Assembly (NCBI GenBank): GCA_033557465.1
Contig: CM066031.1
Coordinates: 1,669,974,800 to 1,670,038,799, forward strand
Direction of reading: 5' to 3'
Source: Ichthyophis bannanicus
Lineage: Eukaryota; Chordata; Amphibia; Gymnophiona; Ichthyophiidae
DNA length: 64,000 bases
The notes under the pieces were generated by a model. That model was not told the origin of the DNA, did not search any database, and saw only the letters and a program-made list of their open reading frames with translations. Made by a program: the position numbers and the translations under genes. This document shows positions 32,446-41,900 of the stretch, in pieces (the stretch's first letter is position 1; the number at the start of each line of letters is the position of its first letter).

Positions 32446-32853
32446 GGGGGAAAAAGGACCCCTGCAGGTCAAAAGACAGGGCTGCCAGGGAAAAATAGAA
32501 AAATGGCATGAACGCTAGTCACAAAGGACAAAAAACGAAAAAGAAAGTCTGGGCTCGATACCGGTGTACCGGGCCCAGGCGGGAAAGGGAAACCGGCGTC
32601 GAACCGAAGAAAAACACGGATCCACACAGAAAATAAACTTTTTTCTCGGATGAAAACGAAACACGTCCATCGGGCTCTGCGGAAAAAAGAAGACTGAGCA
32701 AGATGGCACCCTTGGGCGGGAAGGGGTTCAAGCATGTGCGCTGCATTCCCAAAGGCTTTCTATGAAAGCTGGGGAAATACTCCGCACGAGGGCTCCGTCG
32801 GCGCCGACGTCACCCATATGTGAGGACTGACTTCCTGCTTGGTCCTGGAGAAT

Positions 32854-33722
32854 AGTAGTTTTCTTTGTAACTGCCAAAACTGTGGCATCCACCTTAGGAG
32901 ACCTAAACAGCTCACGATCATGTTCTGCTAACGGGTAGAGCCGAGACATCACTCTGGACCCCTTTAGCCCAGCCTCCGGCATATCCCATTCTCCTTGTAT
33001 CATTTCCTTAAACACCCTGTGCACAGGAAAAACCTTCTGCGACTTACGAAAAGCTTGCAACAAAGGGTCATCTAACTCTGCATCCTCAGCAGGCCCCATC
33101 GCTGGCATATTAAGCACCTTAAGCGTTTCAGATATTAGCGCTGGCAACTCATCCCTCCTAAAAATCCGAACCACTCGCTTCTGATCTTCCTGTTCAGTAA
33201 TTTCTCCTTCTTCCAAGTCTTCTGCCACATTCAAATCCTGCCCTAGATCCTCAGAATCAACGCCCTCTGAAGCCACGGACTGACTTGACCGTTCCTTCTC
33301 GGTCTGTACTCTCTTTGCGGGGATTCCTGACCTTCCTGCGCTCAGAGGTGTCCCCGGTCGCTTTTCCCCCCAATTCCCCCTCTGTGGAACTTGAGGTGGC
33401 TTTCAACTGCGCTCCCCCGAACGCCTGTTGAATCAGAGAGACAAAGTGCGGTGAAAAAAATCGCTGCCAAGCCCCCTGGGACTTGCAGCTGCGATGCCTG
33501 ACCATCCTGTAGGGATGACTGTCTCGCCACCGGTTCCAGAATGGGATCACCAGAAGCCTTTGGCTCAGAGAGGTCCGAAGTGCCGTCCTTTGGGCTCTCC
33601 ACCCGCTCTTCAAGCCCCTGCTCCATGGAAACCGCTTCCCTAAAACAGCTTCTACAGACACCTGTTTCGGAAACTGCTCCCCTTCTGGAACCACAAAGTA
33701 AACAGAGTGGTCTAGAAGGCAT
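32854..33722 (-). pseudogene. Gag-like protein, N-terminal half, frameshifted (copy E)
   Basis: From a likely Met at 33722 (MPSRPLCLLCGSRRG) there is the beta-type double CxxC finger (CLLC, CRSC). The frame changes twice before the acidic middle part at 33276-32860 (EDLEEGEITEQEDQ, RRDELPALISETLKVLNMP, HRVFKEMIQGEWDMPEAGL). The text stops at TKKTTI where copy C inserted and continues at 3040. It is the same protein family as in D, G and H. Confidence 0.83.
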
Positions 33723-33973
33723 ACTGCTTGAACATGTACTTAGGGAACACCTTCCACTCCTGTCCCTGAGCAACCTTCACCAACCTTAATACTCCAGAAC
33801 CAGAAAATGTCTTATTTATTTGTTATTATTATTATTTTTATTTATTTATTTATTTATTTTTAACAGTGGGGGTACTCCCAGCACCTTCCCCACCTTTTCT
33901 CAAAAAAAACCAAACTTGAAATCGAGGCCTCCCTCGCTAAAACGAAACCGGTAAAACCCTGCTTCCACACCGT
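32854..33973 (-). mobile_element. DIRS beta copy E, right piece (gag N-terminal half and leader)
   Basis: It continues E gag from the codons for TKKTT at 32854, through the acidic segment to the N-terminal Cys finger, then about 200 bases of leader (33774-33973) with a (TTTA)n microsatellite at 33817-33861. It is cut at 33974 by alpha copy F. The right ITR of E is not found beyond F. Confidence 0.84.
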
Positions 33974-34247
33974 AAAGCGTAGTTACTCACCTGTAACAGG
34001 TGTTCTCCAGGAGCAGCAGGAATCAGTCCTCACATATGGGTGACGTCGGCGCCGACGGAGCCCTCGCGGAGCAATTTTCCCCAGCTTTCAAAGAAAGCCT
34101 TTGGGAATTGCAGCGCGCATGCGCGGTCGCCTTCCCGCCCAAGGGTGCCATCTTAGCCAGTCAGATGACATAGCTAAAAAAGACAGCATAAAAATTTGCA
34201 AAAAACTTAAGCAGATGATTGCAACTCCAAGGGGAGGAGGGAGGGTT

Positions 34248-34344
34248 GTGAGGACTGATTCCTGCTGCTCCTGGAGAACACCTGTTACAGGTGAGTAACT
34301 ACGCTTTCTCCAGGACCAAGCAGGAAGTCAGTCCTCACATATGG
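34248..34344. repeat. Internal complementary region (copy F)
   Basis: The first half is an exact reverse complement of the first 55 bases of F. The second half gives the expected right end (CTCCAGGACCAAGCAGG), although the real right end of F has been deleted. It is nearly identical to the ICR of copy A, so F is a close relative. Confidence 0.85.
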
Positions 34345-34479
34345 GACTCCCAAGCTTAAGGCTACCGGAGACCCTAAGCACAAAAATGAGCTCCCTCTAG
34401 CTCAGCAGCACAGAAGGAAAGAATCTTCGCTGAATTACTACCCACCGGTAGCCCACATCCGGGATGGAGGGTAGGAGTT

Positions 34480-34796
34480 GCTCAAACCTCAAAGAGATTA
34501 CGGAGGACTGCCTGTCCGAAAGCACTGTCCCTGCGGGACTCCCTCTCGAGACAGTAATGGACCGCAAAAGTCTGGCTCGAAGATCAAGTAGCGGCCCGGC
34601 AGATGTCTGCCAGCGGAACAGAGCGGAGGTAAGCAACTGACGTAGCCTTTGCCCGAACACAATGAGCCGTGACTCGACCATCCAAGGAGAGTCCGGCTGC
34701 CCCATAAGCCCAAGTGATACAGTCCGCAACCCAGATGGACAGAGTACGCTTGGAGACCGGGAGTCCCAATTTATTGGGATCAAAAGACACAAAAAG
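34480..34796 (-). pseudogene. Tyrosine recombinase C-terminus (copy F)
   Basis: One frame encodes SFDPNKLGLPVSKRTLSIWV, then RVTAHCVRAKATSVAYLRS and LADICRAAT, matching copy A. A small indel after CRAAT moves the Tyr-containing end into the next frame. The N-terminal part and box I are absent because of the deletion junction at 34796. Confidence 0.83.
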
Positions 34797-35640
34797 GAGA
34801 CTTGAACAATTCCCGATCCTCCTCCGCTAAGGGATAGAGCCGAGCCATCACCCTGGACCCCTTCAGTCCAGCTTCCGGCATATCCCATTCACTCTGAATC
34901 ATCTCTTTAAACACCCTGTGCACAGAAAAAACCTTCTGAGACTTATGAAAGGCCTGCAACAAAGGGTCTTCCAACTCCACCTGACCCCCTGTCGGCATAT
35001 TAAGCGCCTTAAGCGCCTCAGAGATGAGTGCTGGTAACTCATCCCTTTGAAAAATCCGAACCACTCGGGCCTTGTCCTCCTGTTCGGCAATCTCTCCTTC
35101 TTCCAAATCCTCCTCGATCTGCAAATCCTGTCCTAGTTCTTCCAAATCCACGCCCTCCGAAGCCACTGACTGACCTGATGGCTCCTTACTGGACCGTACC
35201 GTCTTCGCTGGAATCCCTGAGCCCCCCCAAGCTTAGAGGAGTACCCGGGCGCTTGTCTCCTAAACCCCGCTCTGCCGGACCAGATGAGGGGTTCGCCTGC
35301 GCCCCTGCAAACACCTGCTGAAGGAGGGATACAAACTGCGGGGAAAAAATTGCTTCGAAACCCCCTGGGACCTGCCCCTGCACCACCTGGCTCCTCTGAA
35401 GGGAAGATGGCCCCGGCACGGGCTCCAGGGAGGGCTCAGCCAACCTCTTTTGCTCAGAGATGTCCGCGGCCCCTTCCTTTGGATTTTCCCCACTCTCTGC
35501 AAGCCCTTGGCTCCATAGAGACTGCTTCTCTAAATTAGCTTCTGCAGACCCCTGTTTCAGATACAGCCCCTCTTTTAGAACCACACAGTAAGCAGAGAGA
35601 CCTTGACAGCATGCCGCCTGCCCAGGAGAAATGGACACCT
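34797..35640 (-). pseudogene. Gag-like protein, N-terminal half (copy G)
   Basis: The frame at 35166-34797 has LEELGQDLQIEEDLEEGEIAEQED, RDELPALISEALKALNMP and HRVFKEMIQSEWDMPEAGL, closely matching copy E. The upstream part at 35638-35186 holds the finger region in degraded form and FSPQFVSLLQQVFAG. The gene is cut at ELFKSP by the F junction. Confidence 0.82.
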
Positions 35641-35819
35641 TTCACTCCTGTCCCCAAGCGCCTGCATCCAAAGATCTGCAACGTGGCTTAATTTGGTTTT
35701 GGGGTTTGTTTGTTTTTCCTTCCTCCAGAGCCTGCTTCCTGTCACTGCCTGCACCTTATTACCAAAAGGCAAAATACAAACTGAGGCTTTTCCACCTGAA
35801 ACAAACCGAAATCAATCTG

Positions 35820-37140
35820 CTGTTAGTTAACCCTGGCTTTTTCCCGCGCGCTGTGGTGAAGAGCGCCCTCCTGAGGCTATGGAGACAGATGAAAATCCTG
35901 AAGGGCAACAGGATTTATGCCAGATTGACAGTGCTGGAAAGAAAGAGAGACTTCGTTCTGCTGAGCTGAGCATGGATACCAGCCCAGGGGAGGAGTCGTG
36001 CAGTCCTGATTGGGCACACCCAGTGCTTGGAAGGGGCGTGTCTAGAAGAGAACCTGGTTTTAAACCGGAGTATGGCTTTGCTATGGAGGAGAAGTGGAAG
36101 GAGAAGTGGAAGGAGAAGAGGAGGAAGAGAAGGAGCCCAGGGAACGGTCAGAGTACCGTGAGCAGTCAGAGGAGCAGCAGTCAGAGAGAGAAGGCTAGCA
36201 GCCAAGGACTGAGCCGAAGCAGTAGAAGAAGACCTGCAAGAATCTGTTCAGAGGCAATAAATGGAAGTCCTGAGGAAAGTGGACCTAGCCCTGGAATAGA
36301 CACCTGGAGGAAGGCAGAGCCCTGGGAGAGGAAGCCTTCACGGCAGGCAAGAGAGAAAGAACTCATTCTGGGAATTACAGTTTGGCCCAGAGAGGCACGG
36401 GAACTCTCACAGCTGGAGGACCTCTGAGCCACCTAGGATAAGAGGGGCTTGGCAACAAGTAAGCGATTTGCCAAAGAGTTTCCAGAGTGAAGGTAAACCC
36501 AACTCTCCTATATTTGAAACCTTAACAAAAGAGCCTAAGAGTTACTCTGATTCACTTAACCTGAGAGAGGAAAAGGGAAACAGCCTTAATCAAGAGGGAA
36601 GTTTAATAACTGATAACAATTCCTTATCTAGCAGACAACAGGCTGAATTGCTTCTCCAGGATTTTAAAGAGTTTTTAAAGCTAAAAGCAAACAGACAGCC
36701 AGTATTGCAGGAAGCTAATAATTCTATACAGTCTGAGGAATTAATGCAGGATAATTCTGACTTACCTGACTGTGAGAGCATGGACTGTACTATTTGTTGT
36801 GTGGAAATACCAAACTGAAGAAAACTGGTTATGCCGTGTATGAGTTGAATACTACGGAGCTGTTTTGCTGCCATGCTAGGAAAGCTTTAATTACCTGCAC
36901 CTGAAGTGACCCAGCACTGTGAACGTAACAGTGTGTGAAAAGAGGCTGCATTTAAAGTGAATGACCTCTTGGGGCAGAGCTGAGTAAACTGCTTAGAAGT
37001 AAAGCTGAATTTCTACTTTAAGTTGACTTTATACCTGAGTTCTTTCTGTTCGTGTTAAAGCACCTGTTTTGTTCATATTTCTGAATTTGTCATGCGATGG
37101 AAGAATAACCTTAACCATAATAAAAATACTTGCAAATAAG
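35820..37140 (+). other. Unclassified insertion in the leader of copy G
   Basis: About 1.3 kb without counterpart in copies D, E or H. On the plus strand it has an open frame at 35879-36427 (182 codons, rich in Glu, Lys, Ser and Arg, with a repeated EKWKEK) and a second at 36468-36818 (116 codons). A possible polyadenylation signal AATAAA lies at about 37118. It could be a solo LTR or other non-autonomous retroelement, or retroposed mRNA. I found neither a terminal repeat nor a clear target duplication, and no known protein is recognised. The borders are approximate. Confidence 0.4.
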
Positions 37141-38057
37141 CCTTACCGTCTCTGGCGCACAACTACACTTTATTTCGGAGTGAAAGGAGCAGAAAAACTA
37201 CAGTACCCAGCATTCCAGGGGAATAGGTTTTAAACTCCTTCCTCACGAGGCAATAGGCCCGCTCCTGTCTTTAGCCCTAAGGCGGGGCAGGAGCGCCGCA
37301 GCGCGCACGCGATTTCTCACACGCGGCCTAACCGCGGGCTCCACACGCGGCTCGAGAGCTCCACACTAAACCAACGAGAACCTCGACGACCCCGGTCCCT
37401 TACCTTGTTCCCAAGCACTTTTCTTTGCGGCAGCTAGCCCTCTGACGCTCAGCCGTGATCGCGGCTTTGGCGCCTGGGGCTACACACTGTCTTCCGCTCT
37501 CCGTACAGCCTGCCAAGTCCTGCCGGAAACAACCTCGGCCTCAGACTTGCAGGCTCGCTGGCGTTTGTCCTGAAGCTCCTTCTGCCGGTTCCTCACCCCA
37601 GTAGGTGGGTTCGGGAACCAGAGGGCAGCCCACCTTCTCCAACAGTTCTCCCTACACAGGACCCAAGCTCAACAGCCCTGCAGAGCAGCAGAATCGGAGG
37701 GAGAAAAAAGGGGGCAGGGGGAAGAAGAGGGGAACCAACAGAGAAAAGACAGCTGAAGCAAAGACAGAAATCAGCAGCTCAGCACATCGACTGCCCCAAA
37801 ATCACCTCCCCCAGTAAACTCTAAGCTCCCAATTCTCAAAAACCTTAAACCACTGCTTAATTGCTCCTCCAAGTGAGCCCCAACCCTGGGCTCACCAGCC
37901 CTCCAAGATGCTTGGAGACTGAGAATACTGTCTGGAAGCGGATCCAGGGTACTTATACCAGTGACATCAAAAGAAGTGATGTGTCTCAGTCTCCAAAGCT
38001 GCTGGAGGAGGAGCAAGACCCAAAGGTTCAGGACTAGCCTGGAGGAACGCTAAGGAA

Positions 38058-39345
38058 GTTATGGTTTATCGAGTTGAATGCTGAAGATATACCTAAGAAG
38101 ATTAGGATGAAACCATGTTTTGGTTTTTCTGTGCCTCTTATTAATCTATCCACGGGGGCAGTGATTAAAGTTTCAACATCGCCACTGAGAGTGGCACGAT
38201 CGGTGCTGTACTGCCCCCAAAAAACATGGGAGCATTAGCAGTTCCTAATATGTACTGGTACTATATAGCATTACAATTATATAATGTGGTAGGGTGGCAC
38301 GATGGGGAGGGGCAGAAATAGGTATAGATAGAGGACCATTATACTGAAGTATTTGCTGTGTATGGAAGGTCGGACAGATGGGTTAACTAATCCCTTTGTA
38401 AAGTAAGTGGTCCAGATTCGGCAGAGAATGATATGCTGCAATGTCTTCAGGGGAAGGGTCATTATTTCAGCCTATTTGTTAAAATCCTGTTTTTCAACCA
38501 GGGTCGGTCGATCCTTTATTCCAGCGGTGGGAACAAAAGGGGCTTTTGTACTCTGTTGCAGTTCTGACCAGATGGGGAACTTGTTTTCTTTGCTGACCTG
38601 CAAGAAGATTTAGATTTAAGCTCCTGCCATTTCTATGGCTACTTACAGGTGAAGCACTGATTAAGTTCCAAAGATTGGGGGGCAAGATATGGAGCACAGC
38701 TTGACAGATTTTGAGTGCATTTGTTAGTATCCAATGGCTTAAAAAAGTAATTTTGAAAATCTACAAGCTCCTTGTGGGGAAGGGGGCAGCAAGGCGAAAT
38801 TCCAGGTGCTTTGGGAATGAGATTTAGGGAAACATCTTAGGTAAAGGGCAGGTTGTGACTTGTCATGTGGAGAATGAATACAAGGTGCTGTACCGTTGGT
38901 ACCTGACCTCAACCAGGTTACAGAAGCTGATACTTGCTGGAAGGGCTACCGGGGGGAGGGGGGATTACTGCCACACATGGTTGGGGTGCCCCTGCCTGTC
39001 AAAGTATTGGAGGGGACTTAAAGGGAAGCTGGTTCAAAAGTGTGTACTTGCAGCACATTGTGAGATTGGTCTGGAAATCTATTCGGATACCTACAGTGGG
39101 GACATGGCAAAGTAGGATGCAATCTGTATTTTTGATGGAAAAACTGATGGCTCTTCGCAGAGCCAAGCTCCTGCATTTCGAGGTGTAGGAGCCATTTGCA
39201 GCCAAGTATACAGTATTAAGCTAGTATGATTGTAACCACCCACAGTTATGGAGGAGAGAGGTGCTGGGAGTTGCAAATGTATATGTGTTATAGCTGTGTT
39301 ACATGTTTGGAAAAATTGTTTCAAACATTAAAACTTAAAGAAAAG
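38058..39345 (+). mobile_element. L1-like LINE, decayed 3' fragment
   Basis: Plus-strand text decays through several frames but shows the ORF2 end. NMYWYYIALQ near 38250 resembles the RT-C region, and YKVLYRWYLTSTRLQKL near 38880-38935, followed by TWLGCPCLSKYWRGL, corresponds to the C-terminal region of L1 ORF2. An A-rich end (ATTAAAACTTAAAGAAAAG) closes it near 39345. It is older than the L1 at 4849-10355. Confidence 0.65.
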
Positions 39346-39930
39346 TTTCAACACTGTGCTGGGGTCTGAATCCAAGCTGTTACGGGTCCAAAGATGCAAT
39401 GGAGTTTACATGGTCTTGTAATTGTTGGACTATCTTCTTGATAATCTTGGCAATGAATAGTATACTGGAAAATAATCAATAGGAGCATGGATTCTTTTGG
39501 TCTAGTGAGGAGCTTTTCAGCAGAGGCCTGATGAAAACATTAAGGCTATGAGGCATGCAACCTTCAGACAGTGAAAGTTTGGCAATTTGGAGAAGTATGG
39601 ATGTTAGTTCAACCGGGGTTATCTTAATCCATGAGAATGGACATCGGTCAAGCAGGGATATGGTTGTATTAATGTTGCAGATTATGTTTTCGAGTTGCTC
39701 TGCAGAATAGGGTGAAGAGTGCCTCATGTGTTGGCGTTGTTTAAATTAATATGGGTTGATTGGGATGATATAGTGTTTGCGTTAGACTTGGATAGGAGAC
39801 AACTGGCCAGAGTTTGTGGACAAATTTTTTTGTCAGTTGCCTTTTGATTGTGTTTTTTTTTTTTTGTTAGGGCTCATGGTATTTCGAAAAGTTCTCTTGA
39901 GAGGTTTAAAGAGCTCATCAGAAATTTAGG
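39346..39930 (-). mobile_element. L2/CR1-like LINE, RT part (3' piece)
   Basis: The minus-strand frame at 39727-39476 reads SEQLENIICN, then CPFSWIKITPVELTSILLQIAKLSL, FIRPLLKSSSLDQKNPCSY, the start of an RT domain like those of L2/CR1 LINEs. The endonuclease of the same strand and family lies at 53768-55427, on the other side of copy H. The two are therefore probably one element split by H. The T-run at 39850-39862 sits inside it. Confidence 0.68.
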
Positions 39931-39954
39931 GTGAAATTAGACTTACCTGCTAAA
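39931..39954 (-). mobile_element. DIRS beta copy H, first bases of the left end
   Basis: GTGAAATTAGACTTACCTGC followed by TAA is the start of the left ITR of H, as shown by its reverse complement in the ICR at 48285-48323. Alpha copy I was inserted only about 24 bases inside the end, and H resumes at 47858 with TTGTAATTCCTGGAG. Confidence 0.85.
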
Positions 39955-40220
39955 GCACAGTTACTTACCTGTAACAGGTGATCTCTGGGAACAGCAGGAA
40001 TTAGTCCTCACATATGGGGTACGTCGGTACCGACGGAGCCCGCGCGGGAAAGCTCCCCAGCTTCCCAGAAGGAAAGCTTTAGGGGCCTCCCCCCTGCGCA
40101 TGCGCGCTGCCTTCCCGCCTTCCTGACCAACTCTCCTCAGTTCGAGTTTAAAGCTGAGATAATAGAGAGGAAAGGAAAGAGAGAGAGAGATACAACTCCT
40201 AGGGGAGGTGAGTGGGTTGG

Positions 40221-40316
40221 GAGGACTAATTCCTGCTGTTCCCAGAGATCACCTGTTACAGGTAAGTAACTGTGCTATCTCCAGGAACAAGCAGGAATAA
40301 GTCCTCACATATGGGG
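40221..40316. repeat. Internal complementary region (copy I)
   Basis: GAGGACTAATTCCTGCTG through AAGTAACTGTGCT is the reverse complement of the first 55 bases of I. ATCTCCAGGAACAAGCAGG through CATATGGGG is the reverse complement of its right end. It independently confirms the ends at 39955 and 47857. Confidence 0.88.
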
Positions 40317-40777
40317 ACTCCCTAGCTAAGATGCCCGGGAGATCCCCTCAAGGGTATGAGACCCTGAAAGGTTCCTCATCTTCCTATGGATCTCAGGCAT
40401 CCATTCAGGGAAGGTGGGCTGGAGTTGTTCAAGAATGGAACAGGTGTCTGAGGACAGCCTGACCAAACAAGGCATCCCGGCGGGAGTCCTTGTCCAAACA
40501 GTAATGGGCTGTAAAGGTATGAACCGAGGCCCAGGTGGCTGCTCGACAGATCTGGTCAATGGAGACAGAGTTTAGATGAGCCATAGAGGTGGCCATGGCC
40601 CTCACATTGTGAGCAGTGACATGGCTCTCCAGAGAAAGGTTCTTACTCTGGTAAGCAAAAGAGATACACTGAGCAATCCAATTGGAGAGTGTTCTTTTAG
40701 AGCAGGGGTCTCAAACATGCGGCCCGCGAGAGCATCTTGTGTGGCCCGCAAAGTACCGGCGAGTAAAAAAAAAAAAT

Positions 40778-41065
40778 TCCAAACTTGCCGCCGCAGTATT
40801 AAGCGTCCCGCGGGCCCCTCTGCCTGGTCCTCTCCTCCCTGCAGTATAAGCTCCAAAAGCGGCGGCTTTCAGAGCCGCGAAGAGAGAGAGTTTCTCTCGC
40901 GCGGTTCTGAAGAGCCGCGCGAAAGTCTTCAGAACCGCGCGAGAGAAACTCTCTCTCTCTTCGCGGCTCTGAAAGCCGCCGCTTTTGGAGCTGAATGCTG
41001 CAGGGAGGAGAGGACCAGCAGAGGGGCCCGCGGGACGCTTAATACTGCAGCAGCAGCAAATATAC
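40778..41065. repeat. Foldback (long inverted repeat) inside hAT element
   Basis: The left arm (about 40778-40912) contains GCCGCAGTATTAAGCGTCC and AGCTCCAAAAGCGGCGGC. It is repeated in reverse complement at about 40934-41065, with a loop of about 20 bases around 40915-40933. Near-perfect pairing over 130 bp predicts a stable hairpin. A related hairpin occurs at 1-55 in the other copy. Confidence 0.85.
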
Positions 41066-41084
41066 ATTTTTTTTCATCTAATTT

Positions 41085-41900
41085 GGCTGATGGTGGGAGG
41101 GGGGTTAGGACTGGTAATGGGCTATGGGGGGGGTAGTACTGGTAATGGCCTATGAGGGGGTAACTGAAAAATGGGGGGTGATGGGGGTAACACTGAAAAT
41201 GAGGTGATGGGGGGGGGGGTTAGTAATGGTAATTGGCAATGTGGGGGTAACTGAAAAAGGGGTGTTTGGGGTAACACTGAAAATGGGGTGATGGGGGGGT
41301 AGTACTGGTAATGGCCTATGATGGGGTAACTGAAAATGGGGTGATGGGGGTAACACTGAAAATGTAGTGATGGGGGGGTAGTACTGGTAATGTCCTATGA
41401 GGGGGTAACTGAAAATGGGGTGATGGGGGTAACACTGAAAATGAGGTGATGGGGGGGGTTAGTACTGGTAATGGCCTATGAGGGGGTAACTGAAAATGGG
41501 GTGATGGGGTAACACTGAAAATGGGGTGATGGGGGGGTAGTACTGGTAATGGCCTATGAGGGGGTAACTGAAAATGGGGTGATGGGGGTAACACTGAAAA
41601 TGAGGTGATGGGGGGGTTAGGACTGGTAATGGGCTATGAGGGGTAAGACTGGAAGTGGGCTATGGGGGGTTAGGACTGGTAATCGGCTATGGGGGGGCTA
41701 GGACTGATAATAGGCTGGGGGGTCTGCTAGGACTGGAAATGGGCCGAGTGGAAGGGGGGCTTGAACTGCAAATGGCTGATGGGGAGGGGGGCTTGGAATG
41801 GAAATGGGCTGTGAGGGGAGGGAGCTAGCACTGGAAATGGGCTGATGGGGGGAGCTACGATTGGAAATGGGCTGATGGGGGGCTAGGACTGAAAATGGGC
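41085..41900. repeat. G-rich minisatellite inside hAT element
   Basis: Units of about 80 bp built from GGTAACTGAAAATGGGGTGATGG and GTAGTACTGGTAATGGCC are repeated about five or six times between 41150 and 41640. They then shade into shorter, more diverged units (ACTGGAAATGGGCTGATGGGG). Read on the minus strand it gives a repetitive Pro/His-rich frame with no sign of being a gene. Confidence 0.82.

Larger units (their letters stand above)
27521..32853 (-). mobile_element. DIRS alpha copy C, right piece
   Basis: It carries YR, RT-RH-MT, gag, leader (32400-32680, no gene) and the right ITR (about 32680-32853). The end GGTCCTGGAGAA abuts E gag text at 32854, and its left end is at 3041. The ITR has TGACGTC, the GCGCC palindrome and AAGATGGC, but the NRF1-like core is mutated (AGCATGTGCGC). 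Confidence 0.9.
33974..34796 (-). mobile_element. DIRS alpha copy F, truncated to its 3' end
   Basis: It carries the left ITR (33974 to about 34170) with intact TGACGTC, GGCGCCGAC and GCGCATGCGCGG motifs, the ICR at 34248-34344 and the last part of the YR gene. It ends abruptly at about 34796 inside YR and joins the gag of beta copy G. About 4.9 kb of a normal alpha element is missing. Confidence 0.88.
34797..38057 (-). mobile_element. DIRS beta copy G, 5' part with an internal insertion
   Basis: From the junction with F it runs through the gag N-terminal half, a leader and the right ITR (about 37900-38057). The ITR ends CCTGGAGGAACGCTAAGGAA and has CCAAGATGCTTGGAGACTGAG, GTGACATCA and CAGTCTCCAAAGCTGCTGG, as in copy H. 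The distance from gag start to ITR is about 2.4 kb instead of about 1 kb in D and H, because unrelated DNA lies at about 35820-37140. RT, YR and the left end are missing. Confidence 0.8.

Noticed and set aside
33817..33861. Functional TATA-type promoter in the TTTA-rich stretch
   Set aside because: It is a plain (TTTA)n microsatellite in the leader of copy E, with no associated transcript structure.
35820..37140. Solo LTR with TG...CA ends
   Set aside because: I looked for TG and CA borders with a 4-6 bp duplication and found none that match, so I leave the segment unclassified.
41085..41900. CRISPR-like array or repetitive protein gene
   Set aside because: Units are contiguous and degenerate, without unique spacers, and lie inside a eukaryotic hAT element. 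The Pro/His-rich minus-strand frame just reflects the tandem repeat.
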